A stretch of 21,516 nt of DNA from Syntrophomonadaceae bacterium. GTDB lineage: Bacteria > Bacillota > Dethiobacteria > DTU022. Below the pieces are notes generated by a model. It had not been told where the DNA came from. It did no database searches and saw nothing but the letters and a program-made list of their open reading frames with translations. Of the stretch, positions 1-7,616 are shown in pieces (position 1 is the stretch's first letter; each line of letters opens with the position of its first letter). Position numbers and translations under genes: made by a program. The stretch lies in the NCBI GenBank assembly GCA_003553305.1, contig PWEB01000031.1, positions 1 through 21,516 of the forward strand, in the 5' to 3' direction.

Positions 1-652
1 CAAGTCGCTGCTGAAAGGAAAGTGTAAACCCGGGAGGCATATGCTGAGAAAGCAGGACCGCCGCCGGGAGATTGGCCGGTAAACCACTAAAAACTTTTTC
101 AAGCACTTTAGGTCCACCGGTTGAAGCACCGATAGCGATTATAACTCGCGCTTTTTCTCCATGAGCCCGTGTAGATGAAGTTTTATTAACAGGTTTTTGA
201 GCAGGCACAGGTTCTCTTGCTGTAATCAGCCTGACCTCTGCTGAGGACGCTGCAATTATTTTTTGAGGCAGAATATTTTTTAGCTCTTCCATTGATTCTT
301 CCGGGGTAATGATGGAAGAACCTGTTGTTGGCTTAGACATAAAATCAACTGCACCTGCATCAAGAGCCTTCAGAGTGACCTCGCTACCGACTTTAGTGTG
401 TGTGCTCAGCATAATTACCGGAAGTGGATGTTCAACCATAATACGCTTCATTGTTTCAAGACCATCCAGGCGGGGCATTTCCAAATCCATGGTCACCACA
501 TCAGGACGCCTGGCTTTAATTTTTTCTAAAGCAGTAATACCGTCCCTTGCTGTGTCCATTACCTCCAATTCAGGATGAACCCGGATAATATCACTTATTA
601 CGCGGCGCATAAATGCAGAATCATCAACGACCAGAACGCGTATCTTTTTCAC
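1..652 (-). CDS. cheB: Chemotaxis response regulator / protein-glutamate methylesterase CheB (partial, 3' end off window)
   Basis: CheB removes methyl groups from receptor glutamates (and deamidates glutamines) when phosphorylated by CheA. The 217 readable residues hold a complete receiver domain (about 1-120: acidic pair D10/D11, phospho-acceptor D56 in VTMDLEMP, T84, K107), a linker of about 45 residues, and the start of the methylesterase domain with the nucleophile S177 in GASTGG and H204 in SQHMPPG. The remaining catalytic Asp lies beyond the window edge. The start is a GTG whose GTGA overlaps the TGA stop of cheD by 4 nt; an AAAGGAG site lies 10 nt upstream inside cheD. The overlap suggests coupled translation of CheD and CheB, two receptor-modifying enzymes. 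Seen: motifs and truncation by the window. Family knowledge: reaction. Confidence 0.96.
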   Translation of the reverse strand, partial: MKKIRVLVVDDSAFMRRVISDIIRVHPELEVMDTARDGITALEKIKARRPDVVTMDLEMPRLDGLETMKRIMVEHPLPVIMLSTHTKVGSEVTLKALDAGAVDFMSKPTTGSSIITPEESMEELKNILPQKIIAASSAEVRLITAREPVPAQKPVNKTSSTRAHGEKARVIIAIGASTGGPKVLEKVFSGLPANLPAAVLLSQHMPPGFTLSFQQRL

Positions 653-1137
653 TTCTTCACTGCTCCTTTACCGACAGTTGAAATTTTTACTTCACCGGTA
701 TCAACAAAAAGACGCATTGTTCTGCCGCAATTGCCGCCCACATCTTCACTGATTATTTTAATGCCCCGTTTTTTCAGCTCTGCACGAACTGCTTCAATAT
801 TTCTGTAGCCAACATTGCCTGATTCATTTTGAAAGTTGAAGAGACTCGCTCCACCGGCAATTTGGGCTGCCATATTGCTTTTTTTAGCATTTAAAGCAAA
901 CATTTGCTCCATCAAATATGGTATTGCTGTATTCGCAAATTTTGCAGGATTTACATCTTTACTGCCGGGCCTTTTAAACTTACTGCTGTCGTCAAGTAGA
1001 ATATGAGCCAGTCCTGCCACTTTCGAATTTTGATCATAAATTGCAATTCCAATACAAGATCCCAGTCCAAAGGTGACCAGGATGCCCTGATCTTTTTTTA
1101 CGGCCATATCAGCAATTTTTACATGAACAGTTTCCAT
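649..1137 (-). CDS. cheD: Chemoreceptor glutamine deamidase CheD
   Basis: CheD deamidates receptor glutamines and, in Bacillus and Thermotoga, binds and stimulates the CheY-P phosphatase CheC. The 162-residue protein has the family length. It carries the catalytic Cys28 in GLGSCIG, His45 in AGLAHILL and Thr22 in LVTFG, each one residue later than the triad C27/H44/T21 I recall for Thermotoga CheD. I chose the ATG at 1137 because GGAGG sits 5 nt upstream of it; a TTG just before it (1140) would leave only 2 nt. A 56-nt gap separates it from cheY and the stop overlaps the GTG of cheB. No stand-alone cheC is visible here, so the CheC modules of FliY (3675-5378) are the only CheC-type partners in the window. 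Confidence 0.96.
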   Translation of the reverse strand: METVHVKIADMAVKKDQGILVTFGLGSCIGIAIYDQNSKVAGLAHILLDDSSKFKRPGSKDVNPAKFANTAIPYLMEQMFALNAKKSNMAAQIAGGASLFNFQNESGNVGYRNIEAVRAELKKRGIKIISEDVGGNCGRTMRLFVDTGEVKISTVGKGAVKK

Positions 1138-1193
1138 CAAGACCTCCGCGTTATACGAGGCAAATAAACCGCTTCGCTCAGGTGATAAAATCC

Positions 1194-1556
1194 TTAGCCT
1201 TCTAATTTTGCCAGAGCTTCAGCTATCCGATCCGGCTGAAATGGTTTAACAACAAAGTCTTTCGCCCCGGCATTCAAAGCTTCGATAACCAGGCTTTTCT
1301 GACCCATAGCGCTAACAATAATTACTACCGCCCCAGGATCGAACCCGATAATTTCTTTAATGGCCGTAATACCATCCATATTAGGCATAGTAATATCCAT
1401 GGTTACTAATGATGGCTTCAACTCTTTATATAGCTCTACCCCTTTAACACCATCTCCTCCCTCACCGACAACTTCATACCCGTTTTTTTCGAGCATGCTT
1501 TTTAAAGTCATCCTCATAAACGCCGTATCATCAACCACCAACACTGTTTTGCTCAA
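1194..1556 (-). CDS. cheY: Chemotaxis response regulator CheY
   Basis: A single 120-residue receiver domain with no output domain. Phosphorylated by CheA, CheY carries the signal to the flagellar switch. The active-site set is complete: D9/D10, phospho-acceptor D54 in VTMDITMP, S82 in IIVSAMG and K104 in VVKPF; Y/F switch position F101 is in KDFVV. The start is TTG at 1556, preceded by GGGAGGG about 6 nt upstream. Both lie inside the end of cheA, giving a 26-nt overlap, so translation is probably coupled to CheA. The likely acceptor sites on the C-ring are the N-terminal peptides of FliM and FliN encoded upstream. The direct neighbour of cheA with a receiver of this length is almost certainly the motor CheY rather than a sporulation or transcription regulator. 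Confidence 0.95.
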   Translation of the reverse strand: MSKTVLVVDDTAFMRMTLKSMLEKNGYEVVGEGGDGVKGVELYKELKPSLVTMDITMPNMDGITAIKEIIGFDPGAVVIIVSAMGQKSLVIEALNAGAKDFVVKPFQPDRIAEALAKLEG

Positions 1557-3642
1557 TATAATCCCTCCCTTCGCTTAAGAGGCCTGCAACATCTATAATC
1601 AGAGTAACGCTGCCATCACCAAGAACAGTTGCACCGGCAATCCCTTTTAAACCTTTCAGAAGACTACCCAGAGACTTAATCATAATTTCCTGTTGGCCTA
1701 CCAGATCATCAACGATAAAACCGGCTTTACGGTTGGCTGCTTCTACAATTACTACATTGCATTCATCTTCCGGTAGTTCTCCACTGTCAAAACCAAGCAG
1801 AGCGCTCAAAACATGCAGTGGGATGACTTCTCCTCTTAGGTTAACAACAGGATTGCCCCGGATGGATTTAATATCTTTGCGATCAAGATAAACGTTTTCA
1901 TGAATTACCTCCACCGGTATAGCATACAATTGTCCACTCGATTTCACAAGCAAAGTAGTAATAATTGCCAGGGTGAGGGGTAAACGCATTTCGAAGCGGG
2001 TCATCACATCAATTTCACTATATACCTCAATAGAACCGTGCAGAGCTTCAATACTGTTTCTGACCGCATCCATGCCAACTCCACGGCCTGAAACATCGGT
2101 TATTTCGGCTGATGTGCTAAAGCCGCTAAAGAAAATCAAGCTGACCAGATCATCTTTACTTAACTGGTTGAGTTCATCTTTGGTAATAACCCCTTTTTCC
2201 AGAGCCAATTCACCAATTCTTTGGGGATCGATCCCTTTTCCGTCATCTTCGACAGTAAGAACAACCTGATTCCCTTCATGACAAGCTTTTAAATAAATAG
2301 AACCTTCTTGTTTTTTGCCTTTTTTAATACGTTCATCAGGCGCTTCAATACCATGATCAAAAGAATTTCGCAGAAGATGGACCAGCGGATCAGATAGCCG
2401 GTTTATTATGGAGCGGTCAAGCTCAGTCTCTTGGCCACTGATATGCAGCTCGACTTTTTTCCCTTTCTCCCGGCATAAATCCCTAACCATCCGCGGAAAC
2501 CGCCCAAAAACTTGTTCAATAGGGACCATCCGCAATTCCATGGCAGTTCCCTGCAGGTTGGTAATAGAGCGTTTCAGCTGATCAATTGTACTATCCAAGT
2601 CCTCATTAAATCCATGTCCAATCTCTGATATTCTGGTCCTGGCTACAACCATTTCGCCAACCAGGTTGACCAGGTCATCAAGCTTCTGGGTTTCAACCCT
2701 GACCATTTTATCTGCTGCCCTGGTGACCTGGCCCGATTCTTCGGAAGGTGAAGAAGGGGCAGGAGTTTTACCCTGAGCAGAAGAGTCTTCCTGAACCATA
2801 TCTTTTTTATCTTTTGGATGTTTTACTTCTTTTTCAGTTTCAGCCTCAGGCTCTGCTTCGCTTTCAACTGGATCATTTTCTGATGAATCTTGATCATTCC
2901 AGGGGTGAACTTCGACATTTTCCACATCGGTTATTTGGGTAACTTTTTCATTGATAACGGAGATGTCATGTTTTTCCGGGACTAAAAGGACCTGGAAAAA
3001 CTGCTCAAACTTCTCGTCTTCCAGTTCCTGCTGAGACGGAACAGTAGATATGATTCCGCCGCACTCTTCAAGTTCTTTGAAAATCATATAAACCCTGACT
3101 GCTTTCATCATAACATCTTTTTTCAAAGTGACTCCGACCCGGCAGGGTTGTTTTCCCTTTTCTCTAGCCTGGCGTACTATTTCTTGATCCATCGCTCCCA
3201 GATTAAATTCGTTTTCTTCATTTATCGACCCTGAATCCTCTTCGATAAATTCTGTGTCTTCAGAAACACGGGTTTTTTTCATTCGTTGCAGCAAATCATC
3301 CCATTTTCTCCGGTCCTCTTCAGTAGATTCCTCAGGATGCTCCAAAGAATCCTGGAGTAGATCAACAGCTTCAAAGAGAAGATCAATTACACCTGCACTT
3401 GGACTCCGCTCAAACGTTTTAAAGTCTTCCATGAAGTTTTCAAGGCCGTGCGCTATATCAGTAACATGCTGATACCCCATTGTTCCGGCCATCCCCTTCA
3501 GGCTGTGTACAACACGGAAGGCTTCCTGGAGTTCTTCGCGATCACCCTGGTCTTTTTCCAGGTTAAGCAGACACTGATTTAGCACCTGCATATACTCCCC
3601 GGCTTCTGCCTGAAACAGCTCTGCGTATTGCGTGACATCCAT
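1531..3642 (-). CDS. cheA: Chemotaxis sensor histidine kinase CheA
   Basis: CheA autophosphorylates under control of receptors and CheW and passes phosphate to CheY and CheB. The 703 residues show the full five-domain order: P1 HPt (1-105, phospho-His46 in VVHSLKG), P2 response-regulator docking (about 160-245), an acidic low-complexity linker (about 250-305, rich in E, D, S, P and K), P3 dimerisation helices (about 311-370), P4 ATPase (about 375-540: N box HLLRNSFDHG near 422, G1 DDGKG near 466, GRGVGMD near 519) and a P5 CheW-like domain to the C terminus. The ATG at 3642 follows AAGGAGG with 8-nt spacing. It is 32 nt from fliY upstream and overlaps cheY by 26 nt. No cheW or cheR is in view; they may lie beyond the left edge. 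Confidence 0.98.
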   Translation of the reverse strand: MDVTQYAELFQAEAGEYMQVLNQCLLNLEKDQGDREELQEAFRVVHSLKGMAGTMGYQHVTDIAHGLENFMEDFKTFERSPSAGVIDLLFEAVDLLQDSLEHPEESTEEDRRKWDDLLQRMKKTRVSEDTEFIEEDSGSINEENEFNLGAMDQEIVRQAREKGKQPCRVGVTLKKDVMMKAVRVYMIFKELEECGGIISTVPSQQELEDEKFEQFFQVLLVPEKHDISVINEKVTQITDVENVEVHPWNDQDSSENDPVESEAEPEAETEKEVKHPKDKKDMVQEDSSAQGKTPAPSSPSEESGQVTRAADKMVRVETQKLDDLVNLVGEMVVARTRISEIGHGFNEDLDSTIDQLKRSITNLQGTAMELRMVPIEQVFGRFPRMVRDLCREKGKKVELHISGQETELDRSIINRLSDPLVHLLRNSFDHGIEAPDERIKKGKKQEGSIYLKACHEGNQVVLTVEDDGKGIDPQRIGELALEKGVITKDELNQLSKDDLVSLIFFSGFSTSAEITDVSGRGVGMDAVRNSIEALHGSIEVYSEIDVMTRFEMRLPLTLAIITTLLVKSSGQLYAIPVEVIHENVYLDRKDIKSIRGNPVVNLRGEVIPLHVLSALLGFDSGELPEDECNVVIVEAANRKAGFIVDDLVGQQEIMIKSLGSLLKGLKGIAGATVLGDGSVTLIIDVAGLLSEGRDYIEQNSVGG

Positions 3643-3674
3643 ATCAACAACCTCCTTGCATATAAACTGCTTGT

Positions 3675-5378
3675 TTATATGCCGTAGCTTTCGATGACTT
3701 CTTCAAACTGTATTTCGGTAATCCGCACCCCTAACTGGTCATTAATCATAACCACCTCTCCTTTGGCCAAGAGTTTATCGTTGGCCAAAAGCTGAACCGG
3801 ATCATTAACGTTACAATCAAGATCAACAACACCACCTTTATCCAGAGAAAACAGCTTCCCGAGCGGAACTCTTGTTGTCCCTAATACCACGGTAATATCC
3901 ATTGGAATATCCCTGACCAGGTCCAGCTTCTGCATATCAACCCCTAAATTTGCGCCGGCATCTGCAGAAAAATGGCGCCGTGGTTCGCTTTTTTCTTGTT
4001 CAGGTTCATGCTTGTCCTCTTCAGGAGGATCAGATTCCGGGCTATCAATAGTAACTTCTTCCTCCACTACCCCAGATGTAGATGCCTCTGTATCACCATA
4101 TAAAAGGTATCCGGCCATTTTTTTGGCAAAAGCAATCGGGATGATCTGGATCATCACAGTGTCGAGAAGACCTTCCACTGTCATCGAAAACTCAATTTGC
4201 ACGACTTTATCTTCTGGATCAAACTTATAAAGTTTGGACCACTCACCGGCCAGATCTTCTAATTCCATGCTCGGCGGGGTTATATCAATCTGACGCTGAA
4301 AAAGCTCTGACATAGAAGTAGACATGGAACCCATCATTTGGTTCATCGCTTCCTGCACAGCGCTGAGTTCAATTTCGTTCAGCGGTCCCTCTTTACTTTC
4401 AGGAGGCTCGCCCATCATCTGCGCCGCAATCATCGCCGCATCCTGCTCCTTAATCAGAAACACATTACTGCCTTCTAAACCAGTAGTATATTCCACTCTG
4501 ACTAATAAGCAGGGAATAGGGTATTTATCCTGGATTTCATTAACTTTACGAACATCCAGTTTCGGGGTTGTAATATCAACTTCCTTGTTCAGCAAAGTAG
4601 CCATGGCAGTGGCGGAAGCACCTAAAGAAATATTACCCACCTCGGCTATCGTATCTTTTTCTAAATCAGTCAGATCTTCTGAATCGTGCTCACTATCCGG
4701 TGCATTGATAACAGCTGTTTCGACTTCAAAATCCTGATCATCGGTCAAATCTTCTTCCACCGCAGAACCAGATGCCGGTTCTGCCCCGCCGGACAAAAGA
4801 TGGGCGGTCATCTCTTTAGCAAAATTAAGCGGTATTACCTGGACCATGACACTGTTTATAATATCTTCAACCTGCATCGAAAATTCAACATGGACCACTT
4901 GTTCATCTTTATTAAGTGGTTCCCCTTCAGGCAGTTCCTCAGCAAAATTTATCCTTGTTATTTGCGGCGAAGAAATCTCAATCGTTCTCTGGAATAACTC
5001 TGACATAGAAGTGGACATCGAACCCATCATCTGATTCATAGCTTCCTGAACCGCACTAAGTTCTATTTCACTTAACGGCCCCTCTTTTCCCTGATGATGG
5101 GATTCACCCATCATCAGGGCAGCTATAATCAATGCATCCTGCTCCTTGATCAGAAGAACATTACTACCCTGCAGTCCGGAAATATACTCAACTTCAACCA
5201 GCAGGCAGGGCAGCGGATACTTTTGCTGGATCTCACTGCCGCTGAGAACTGTCAGCTGGGGAGTTGTTATGTCAACGAACTTATCAAGGATAGTAGACAG
5301 TGCTGTTGCTGAAGCGCCTAATGATATATTGCCTACTTCCGAGATGGTATCCTTTTCTAATGCAGTTAAATCTTCCAA
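3675..5378 (-). CDS. fliY: FliY-type flagellar switch phosphatase with two tandem CheC modules fused to a FliN/SpoA domain
   Basis: A 567-residue fusion, clearly longer than the roughly 380-residue Bacillus FliY that I recall. Order: CheC module 1 (about 1-197), acidic linker (198-234), CheC module 2 (about 235-428), a second linker rich in E, P, S and D (429-480), and a C-terminal SpoA/FliN domain (about 484-560). CheC-type phosphatases use a D/S-x3-E-x2-N motif followed by x22-P. I see four intact copies: D10/E14/N17/P40, S108/E112/N115/P138, D242/E246/N249/P272 and S339/E343/N346/P369. The likely role is to dephosphorylate CheY-P at the C-ring while the SpoA domain holds the protein in the ring. 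The N terminus starts directly at the first CheC helix, so the EIDALL-type CheY-binding peptide of Bacillus FliY is missing. The start is a TTG at 5378, 5 nt after a G-rich site (AAGGGGGG), 24 nt after fliN. Confidence 0.94.
   Translation of the reverse strand: MEDLTALEKDTISEVGNISLGASATALSTILDKFVDITTPQLTVLSGSEIQQKYPLPCLLVEVEYISGLQGSNVLLIKEQDALIIAALMMGESHHQGKEGPLSEIELSAVQEAMNQMMGSMSTSMSELFQRTIEISSPQITRINFAEELPEGEPLNKDEQVVHVEFSMQVEDIINSVMVQVIPLNFAKEMTAHLLSGGAEPASGSAVEEDLTDDQDFEVETAVINAPDSEHDSEDLTDLEKDTIAEVGNISLGASATAMATLLNKEVDITTPKLDVRKVNEIQDKYPIPCLLVRVEYTTGLEGSNVFLIKEQDAAMIAAQMMGEPPESKEGPLNEIELSAVQEAMNQMMGSMSTSMSELFQRQIDITPPSMELEDLAGEWSKLYKFDPEDKVVQIEFSMTVEGLLDTVMIQIIPIAFAKKMAGYLLYGDTEASTSGVVEEEVTIDSPESDPPEEDKHEPEQEKSEPRRHFSADAGANLGVDMQKLDLVRDIPMDITVVLGTTRVPLGKLFSLDKGGVVDLDCNVNDPVQLLANDKLLAKGEVVMINDQLGVRITEIQFEEVIESYGI
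4095..5378 (-). repeat. Internal duplication of the CheC module within fliY
   Basis: The segments 4788-5378 (module 1) and 4095-4676 (module 2) encode two homologous units of about 195 residues. Both begin with LEKDTI-EVGNISLGASATA and share an identical 28-residue stretch (EIELSAVQEA through SELFQR). Across the DNA for this conserved helix and its flank (about 95 nt) I count about 15 differences, nearly all synonymous. The duplication is therefore old enough for silent sites to drift while the protein was held constant. Confidence 0.9.
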
Positions 5379-5402
5379 ATTAGCCCCCCTTCAACTCACA
5401 AT

Positions 5403-5747
5403 TCACCGTAAATTCTCTATTCTGTCTTCGGTTTTGATAATGTTTGTCAAACGGATACCAAAAGTTTCATCCACTGTAATTACTTCCCCGGTAGCGAAAG
5501 ATTTGCCGTTAACCACCAGGTCTACCGGATCATTGACCATATTATCCAATTCAATTACTGTCCCCACATTTAAATTCAAAAGCTGTCCAATAGTTTTCTG
5601 TGCTTCACCGAGCCGGACAGAAACCTCGAGGGGAAAATCGAGAACTAATTTGAGTTTTAAATCCATTTTCAACTCATCTTCACGACTTGAATCCTCATTA
5701 AGCAAAGCATTCATCTCTTCTTCAGATAAAAGATTGCGGCTATCCAT
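5403..5747 (-). CDS. fliN: Flagellar motor switch protein FliN with an N-terminal CheY-binding-like peptide
   Basis: A 114-residue protein with one SpoA (FliN/FliM C-terminal) domain at about 33-105, the doughnut-forming unit at the base of the C-ring. The key stretch GEVITVDETFGIRLT matches the conserved GEVV-(I/V)-(N/D)-x-x-(F/L)G-(V/I)R-(V/I)T block. Its first residues, LLSEEEMNALLNED, resemble the CheY-binding peptide of FliM and Bacillus FliY (LSQ-EIDALL type), which is unusual for a short FliN. I start it at the ATG at 5747, which has AGGTGA 5 nt upstream and overlaps the fliM stop by 8 nt. An upstream in-frame start at 5789 would add 14 basic residues inside fliM with no good ribosome site. 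Together with FliM and FliY it should make the switch complex. Confidence 0.93.
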   Translation of the reverse strand: MDSRNLLSEEEMNALLNEDSSREDELKMDLKLKLVLDFPLEVSVRLGEAQKTIGQLLNLNVGTVIELDNMVNDPVDLVVNGKSFATGEVITVDETFGIRLTNIIKTEDRIENLR

Positions 5748-6741
5748 TACTATCACCTGTCTTTTCACTTTCTTCGGATATCCAATCAACTATTTTAACC
5801 CCCAGGCGTTTACCGCGGGTTCCTGGCTGGACTTTAAAAATCGGCTTATCCTCTATCAAAAGTTCCATGGGCTCTCCACTATGTCTGCGCAAAGGCAAAA
5901 CATCACCTTCCTGCAGCTGCAAGAAATCATCAAGAGTGATCCTGGCTTTCCCCAGTACTGCTTTTACTTCTGCTTCCGGATATTGCAGGCACTTCTCCAC
6001 ATCACCGGGTTTATTACGTGAAGCAGTTTGCTGAAACTGGTTAAACCAGTGTTGAGCAGTCAGGCTGGAAAGAATCCGCTCCAAGGCCATAAAGGGGAAA
6101 CAAAGATTGACAAAACCCTGTATATTCTGGATATCAGCCGAGAAAGTAACCAGAGCCACAGTTTCACTGGAAGCAATGACCTGGTTAAACTGAGGATTAG
6201 TATCCATACTTTCAATCTGCGGATCCAGCTGCACTATGCCTTTCCAGGCGTAACCAAGATTATCGAGGAATTTTTCGTTAATTTGCTTCATCACCGACAA
6301 TTCGATTTCAGTTAATTCCCTTATTTTACCCGGTTGTTTGCCTTCACCACCGAACAAAAGATCAATAATTGTAAATACAAAGTTAGGATTTGTCTCCAAC
6401 ATAGCTACACCCATATCTTGAGACATGTTAAATATGGTCATCAAGGTAGGCACGGGAAGAGAAAACACAAATTCCTCATATGAGACCTGGGCAACAGACA
6501 CTACCTGTAATTTAACAGGAACCCGTAGAAATGATGTTAAGAAGTTGCCCATAATCCGGGCATAATTTTCATGGATAATCTGCAGAGTTCTGATTTGCTC
6601 TTTCGAAAACTTGGTCGGACGCCTGAAGTCGTAAGTCTGATAATTTTCATTAGTCTCCTGGGGTTCTTCCTGCAGATCACCAGTGGAAATTGCATTAATT
6701 AAAGAATCAATTTCAGATTGAGTTAACGCATCTTTGCCCAT
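5740..6741 (-). CDS. fliM: Flagellar motor switch protein FliM
   Basis: FliM is the C-ring subunit that receives CheY-P and sets rotation sense. The 333 residues show an N-terminal CheY-binding peptide (5-18, LTQSEIDSLINAI), a CheC-like middle domain (about 45-230) with the LLFGGEG motif at 129-134, and a C-terminal SpoA domain (about 255-325). The CheC catalytic residues are degenerate: at the helix matching the second phosphatase motif S149 is kept, but the Glu and Asn positions are Q153 and E156. That is as expected for a non-enzymatic FliM. The ATG at 6741 follows GGAGGTG with about 5-nt spacing. The stop overlaps fliN by 8 nt. fliM-fliN-fliY here lie far from fliL, unlike the Bacillus order fliL-fliM-fliY. 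Confidence 0.98.
   Translation of the reverse strand: MGKDALTQSEIDSLINAISTGDLQEEPQETNENYQTYDFRRPTKFSKEQIRTLQIIHENYARIMGNFLTSFLRVPVKLQVVSVAQVSYEEFVFSLPVPTLMTIFNMSQDMGVAMLETNPNFVFTIIDLLFGGEGKQPGKIRELTEIELSVMKQINEKFLDNLGYAWKGIVQLDPQIESMDTNPQFNQVIASSETVALVTFSADIQNIQGFVNLCFPFMALERILSSLTAQHWFNQFQQTASRNKPGDVEKCLQYPEAEVKAVLGKARITLDDFLQLQEGDVLPLRRHSGEPMELLIEDKPIFKVQPGTRGKRLGVKIVDWISEESEKTGDSNG
5753..5758 (-). promoter_or_regulatory. Ribosome binding site deciding the fliN start
   Basis: On the minus strand AGGTGA stands 5 nt before the ATG at 5747. It lies within the last codons of fliM. This favours the shorter 114-residue FliN, whose first residues then form the CheY-binding-like peptide. Confidence 0.65.
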
Positions 6742-6785
6742 TCTTTCACCTCCTGCCTACTGCTGAATATTTAGATTTAAAAAAC

Positions 6786-7571
6786 CTAACCCCTGACCAA
6801 CAAGGTCAGCGCTTTTAGTTCATCAGCGGTAATCATGCTCCTGGTATTCCCCTCAAGGGCACGCTGGTTGGCAATCAATTCAACCATTTCTGCAGACATG
6901 TCAACATTTGATGCCTCCAGATGATATTGGTTCAAGGAACCGGCCCCATTTCCACCCGGCGGCAATTCATCCGGTTCTCCAGATGATTCAGTTGCCTCGT
7001 AAAGACCTCCGCCTAGCTTGAAAAGACCGCCCTTGTTTACAAAAGAATAAAGCATTATATCTCCTAAGTCTACCCTATCACCTTCAAAATTTTCACCACT
7101 AACCTGCCCGTTAGGCCCGACAACTACACTGTTGAGCAAGATACCATCCAGGTCAAATTCAACATCGAGATAATCTCCCCGGTCGGTTACTAAACTGCCG
7201 TCATTATCAACAAAGAACGAGCCTCTGCGCGTATATGCTTCAGTGCCGCCCTGTCTTTCTATCCTAAAAAACCCTTCTCCTTCAATCGCTAAATCCAGTG
7301 GCCGTTCTGTCTGCTGCAGAGCACCCTGATCAAAAATTTTGGTAACCGGATACATATGGACTCCCTTACCACTGTGCGGTGGCAGTTCCTCAGGCAGCGG
7401 ATCCACGGAATATCCTTTCTCCTGCATTTCTGAGTAAAGTAACTCTGTAAAAGACACCTCAGACCTTTTATGAGCATTTGTATTCAGGTTGGCTAAATTA
7501 TCACCAATCTTGGCCAAAGCGCTCTGATAAGCAGCAATCCCGGAAAAAGCATTGTAAAAAGATCTGCCCAT
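6786..7571 (-). CDS. flgG: Flagellar rod/hook-basal body protein FlgG family
   Basis: A 261-residue axial protein of the FlgG/FlgF family, exported by the flagellar secretion system without a cleaved signal peptide and assembled into the distal rod. The N-terminal rod helix (SGIAAYQSALAKIGDNLANLNT) and the C-terminal helix (LEASNVDMSAEMVELIANQRALEGNTR) are the paired coiled segments of the family. The central GEGFFRIE...YTRRGSFFVDNDGSLV block is the conserved core. The usual N-terminal TTGFK is replaced by TNAHKR. The ATG at 7571 has an AGAGGTGA site about 6 nt upstream and is preceded by a sigma-28-like promoter (7590-7616). With the gene just upstream it corresponds to the FlhO/FlhP pair of Bacillus; which of the two is the true FlgG I cannot settle from sequence alone. 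Confidence 0.9.
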   Translation of the reverse strand: MGRSFYNAFSGIAAYQSALAKIGDNLANLNTNAHKRSEVSFTELLYSEMQEKGYSVDPLPEELPPHSGKGVHMYPVTKIFDQGALQQTERPLDLAIEGEGFFRIERQGGTEAYTRRGSFFVDNDGSLVTDRGDYLDVEFDLDGILLNSVVVGPNGQVSGENFEGDRVDLGDIMLYSFVNKGGLFKLGGGLYEATESSGEPDELPPGGNGAGSLNQYHLEASNVDMSAEMVELIANQRALEGNTRSMITADELKALTLLVRG

Positions 7572-7589
7572 TAAAACTCACCTCTCTCA

Positions 7590-7616
7590 TTATCGGCATA
7601 TAATTACTATACTGAA
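7590..7616 (-). promoter_or_regulatory. Candidate sigma-28 (FliA/SigD) promoter in front of flgG and the C-ring/chemotaxis block
   Basis: The minus strand carries GCCGATAA at 7597-7590, identical to the sigma-28 -10 consensus I know. An 11-nt spacer separates it from TTCAGTAT at 7616-7609, which matches the -35 consensus TAAAGTTT at 5 of 8 positions. It spans the stop codon of the upstream rod gene and the 35-nt spacer before flgG. The predicted start of transcription would leave only about 12 nt before the flgG ATG, just enough to hold AGGTGA. The -10 match is strong, the -35 weak. I found no other perfect GCCGATAA on the coding strand by eye. Confidence 0.55.

Noticed and set aside
1138..1193. 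Possible hairpin in the cheY-cheD spacer (GCGAAGCGG against GCCTCG)
   Set aside because: Mismatches interrupt the stem and only a few base pairs are continuous.
4324..4737. 137-codon plus-strand frame antisense to the second CheC module of fliY
   Set aside because: It mirrors the conserved CheC codons; a similar frame appears antisense to module 1, so it follows from the duplication and not from a gene.
5146..6021. 291-codon open frame on the plus strand, antisense to fliY, fliN and fliM
   Set aside because: It covers three well-supported genes on the other strand, shows no recognisable domain, is Ser/Ile/Thr-rich as expected from antisense codons, and has no plausible ribosome site or promoter.
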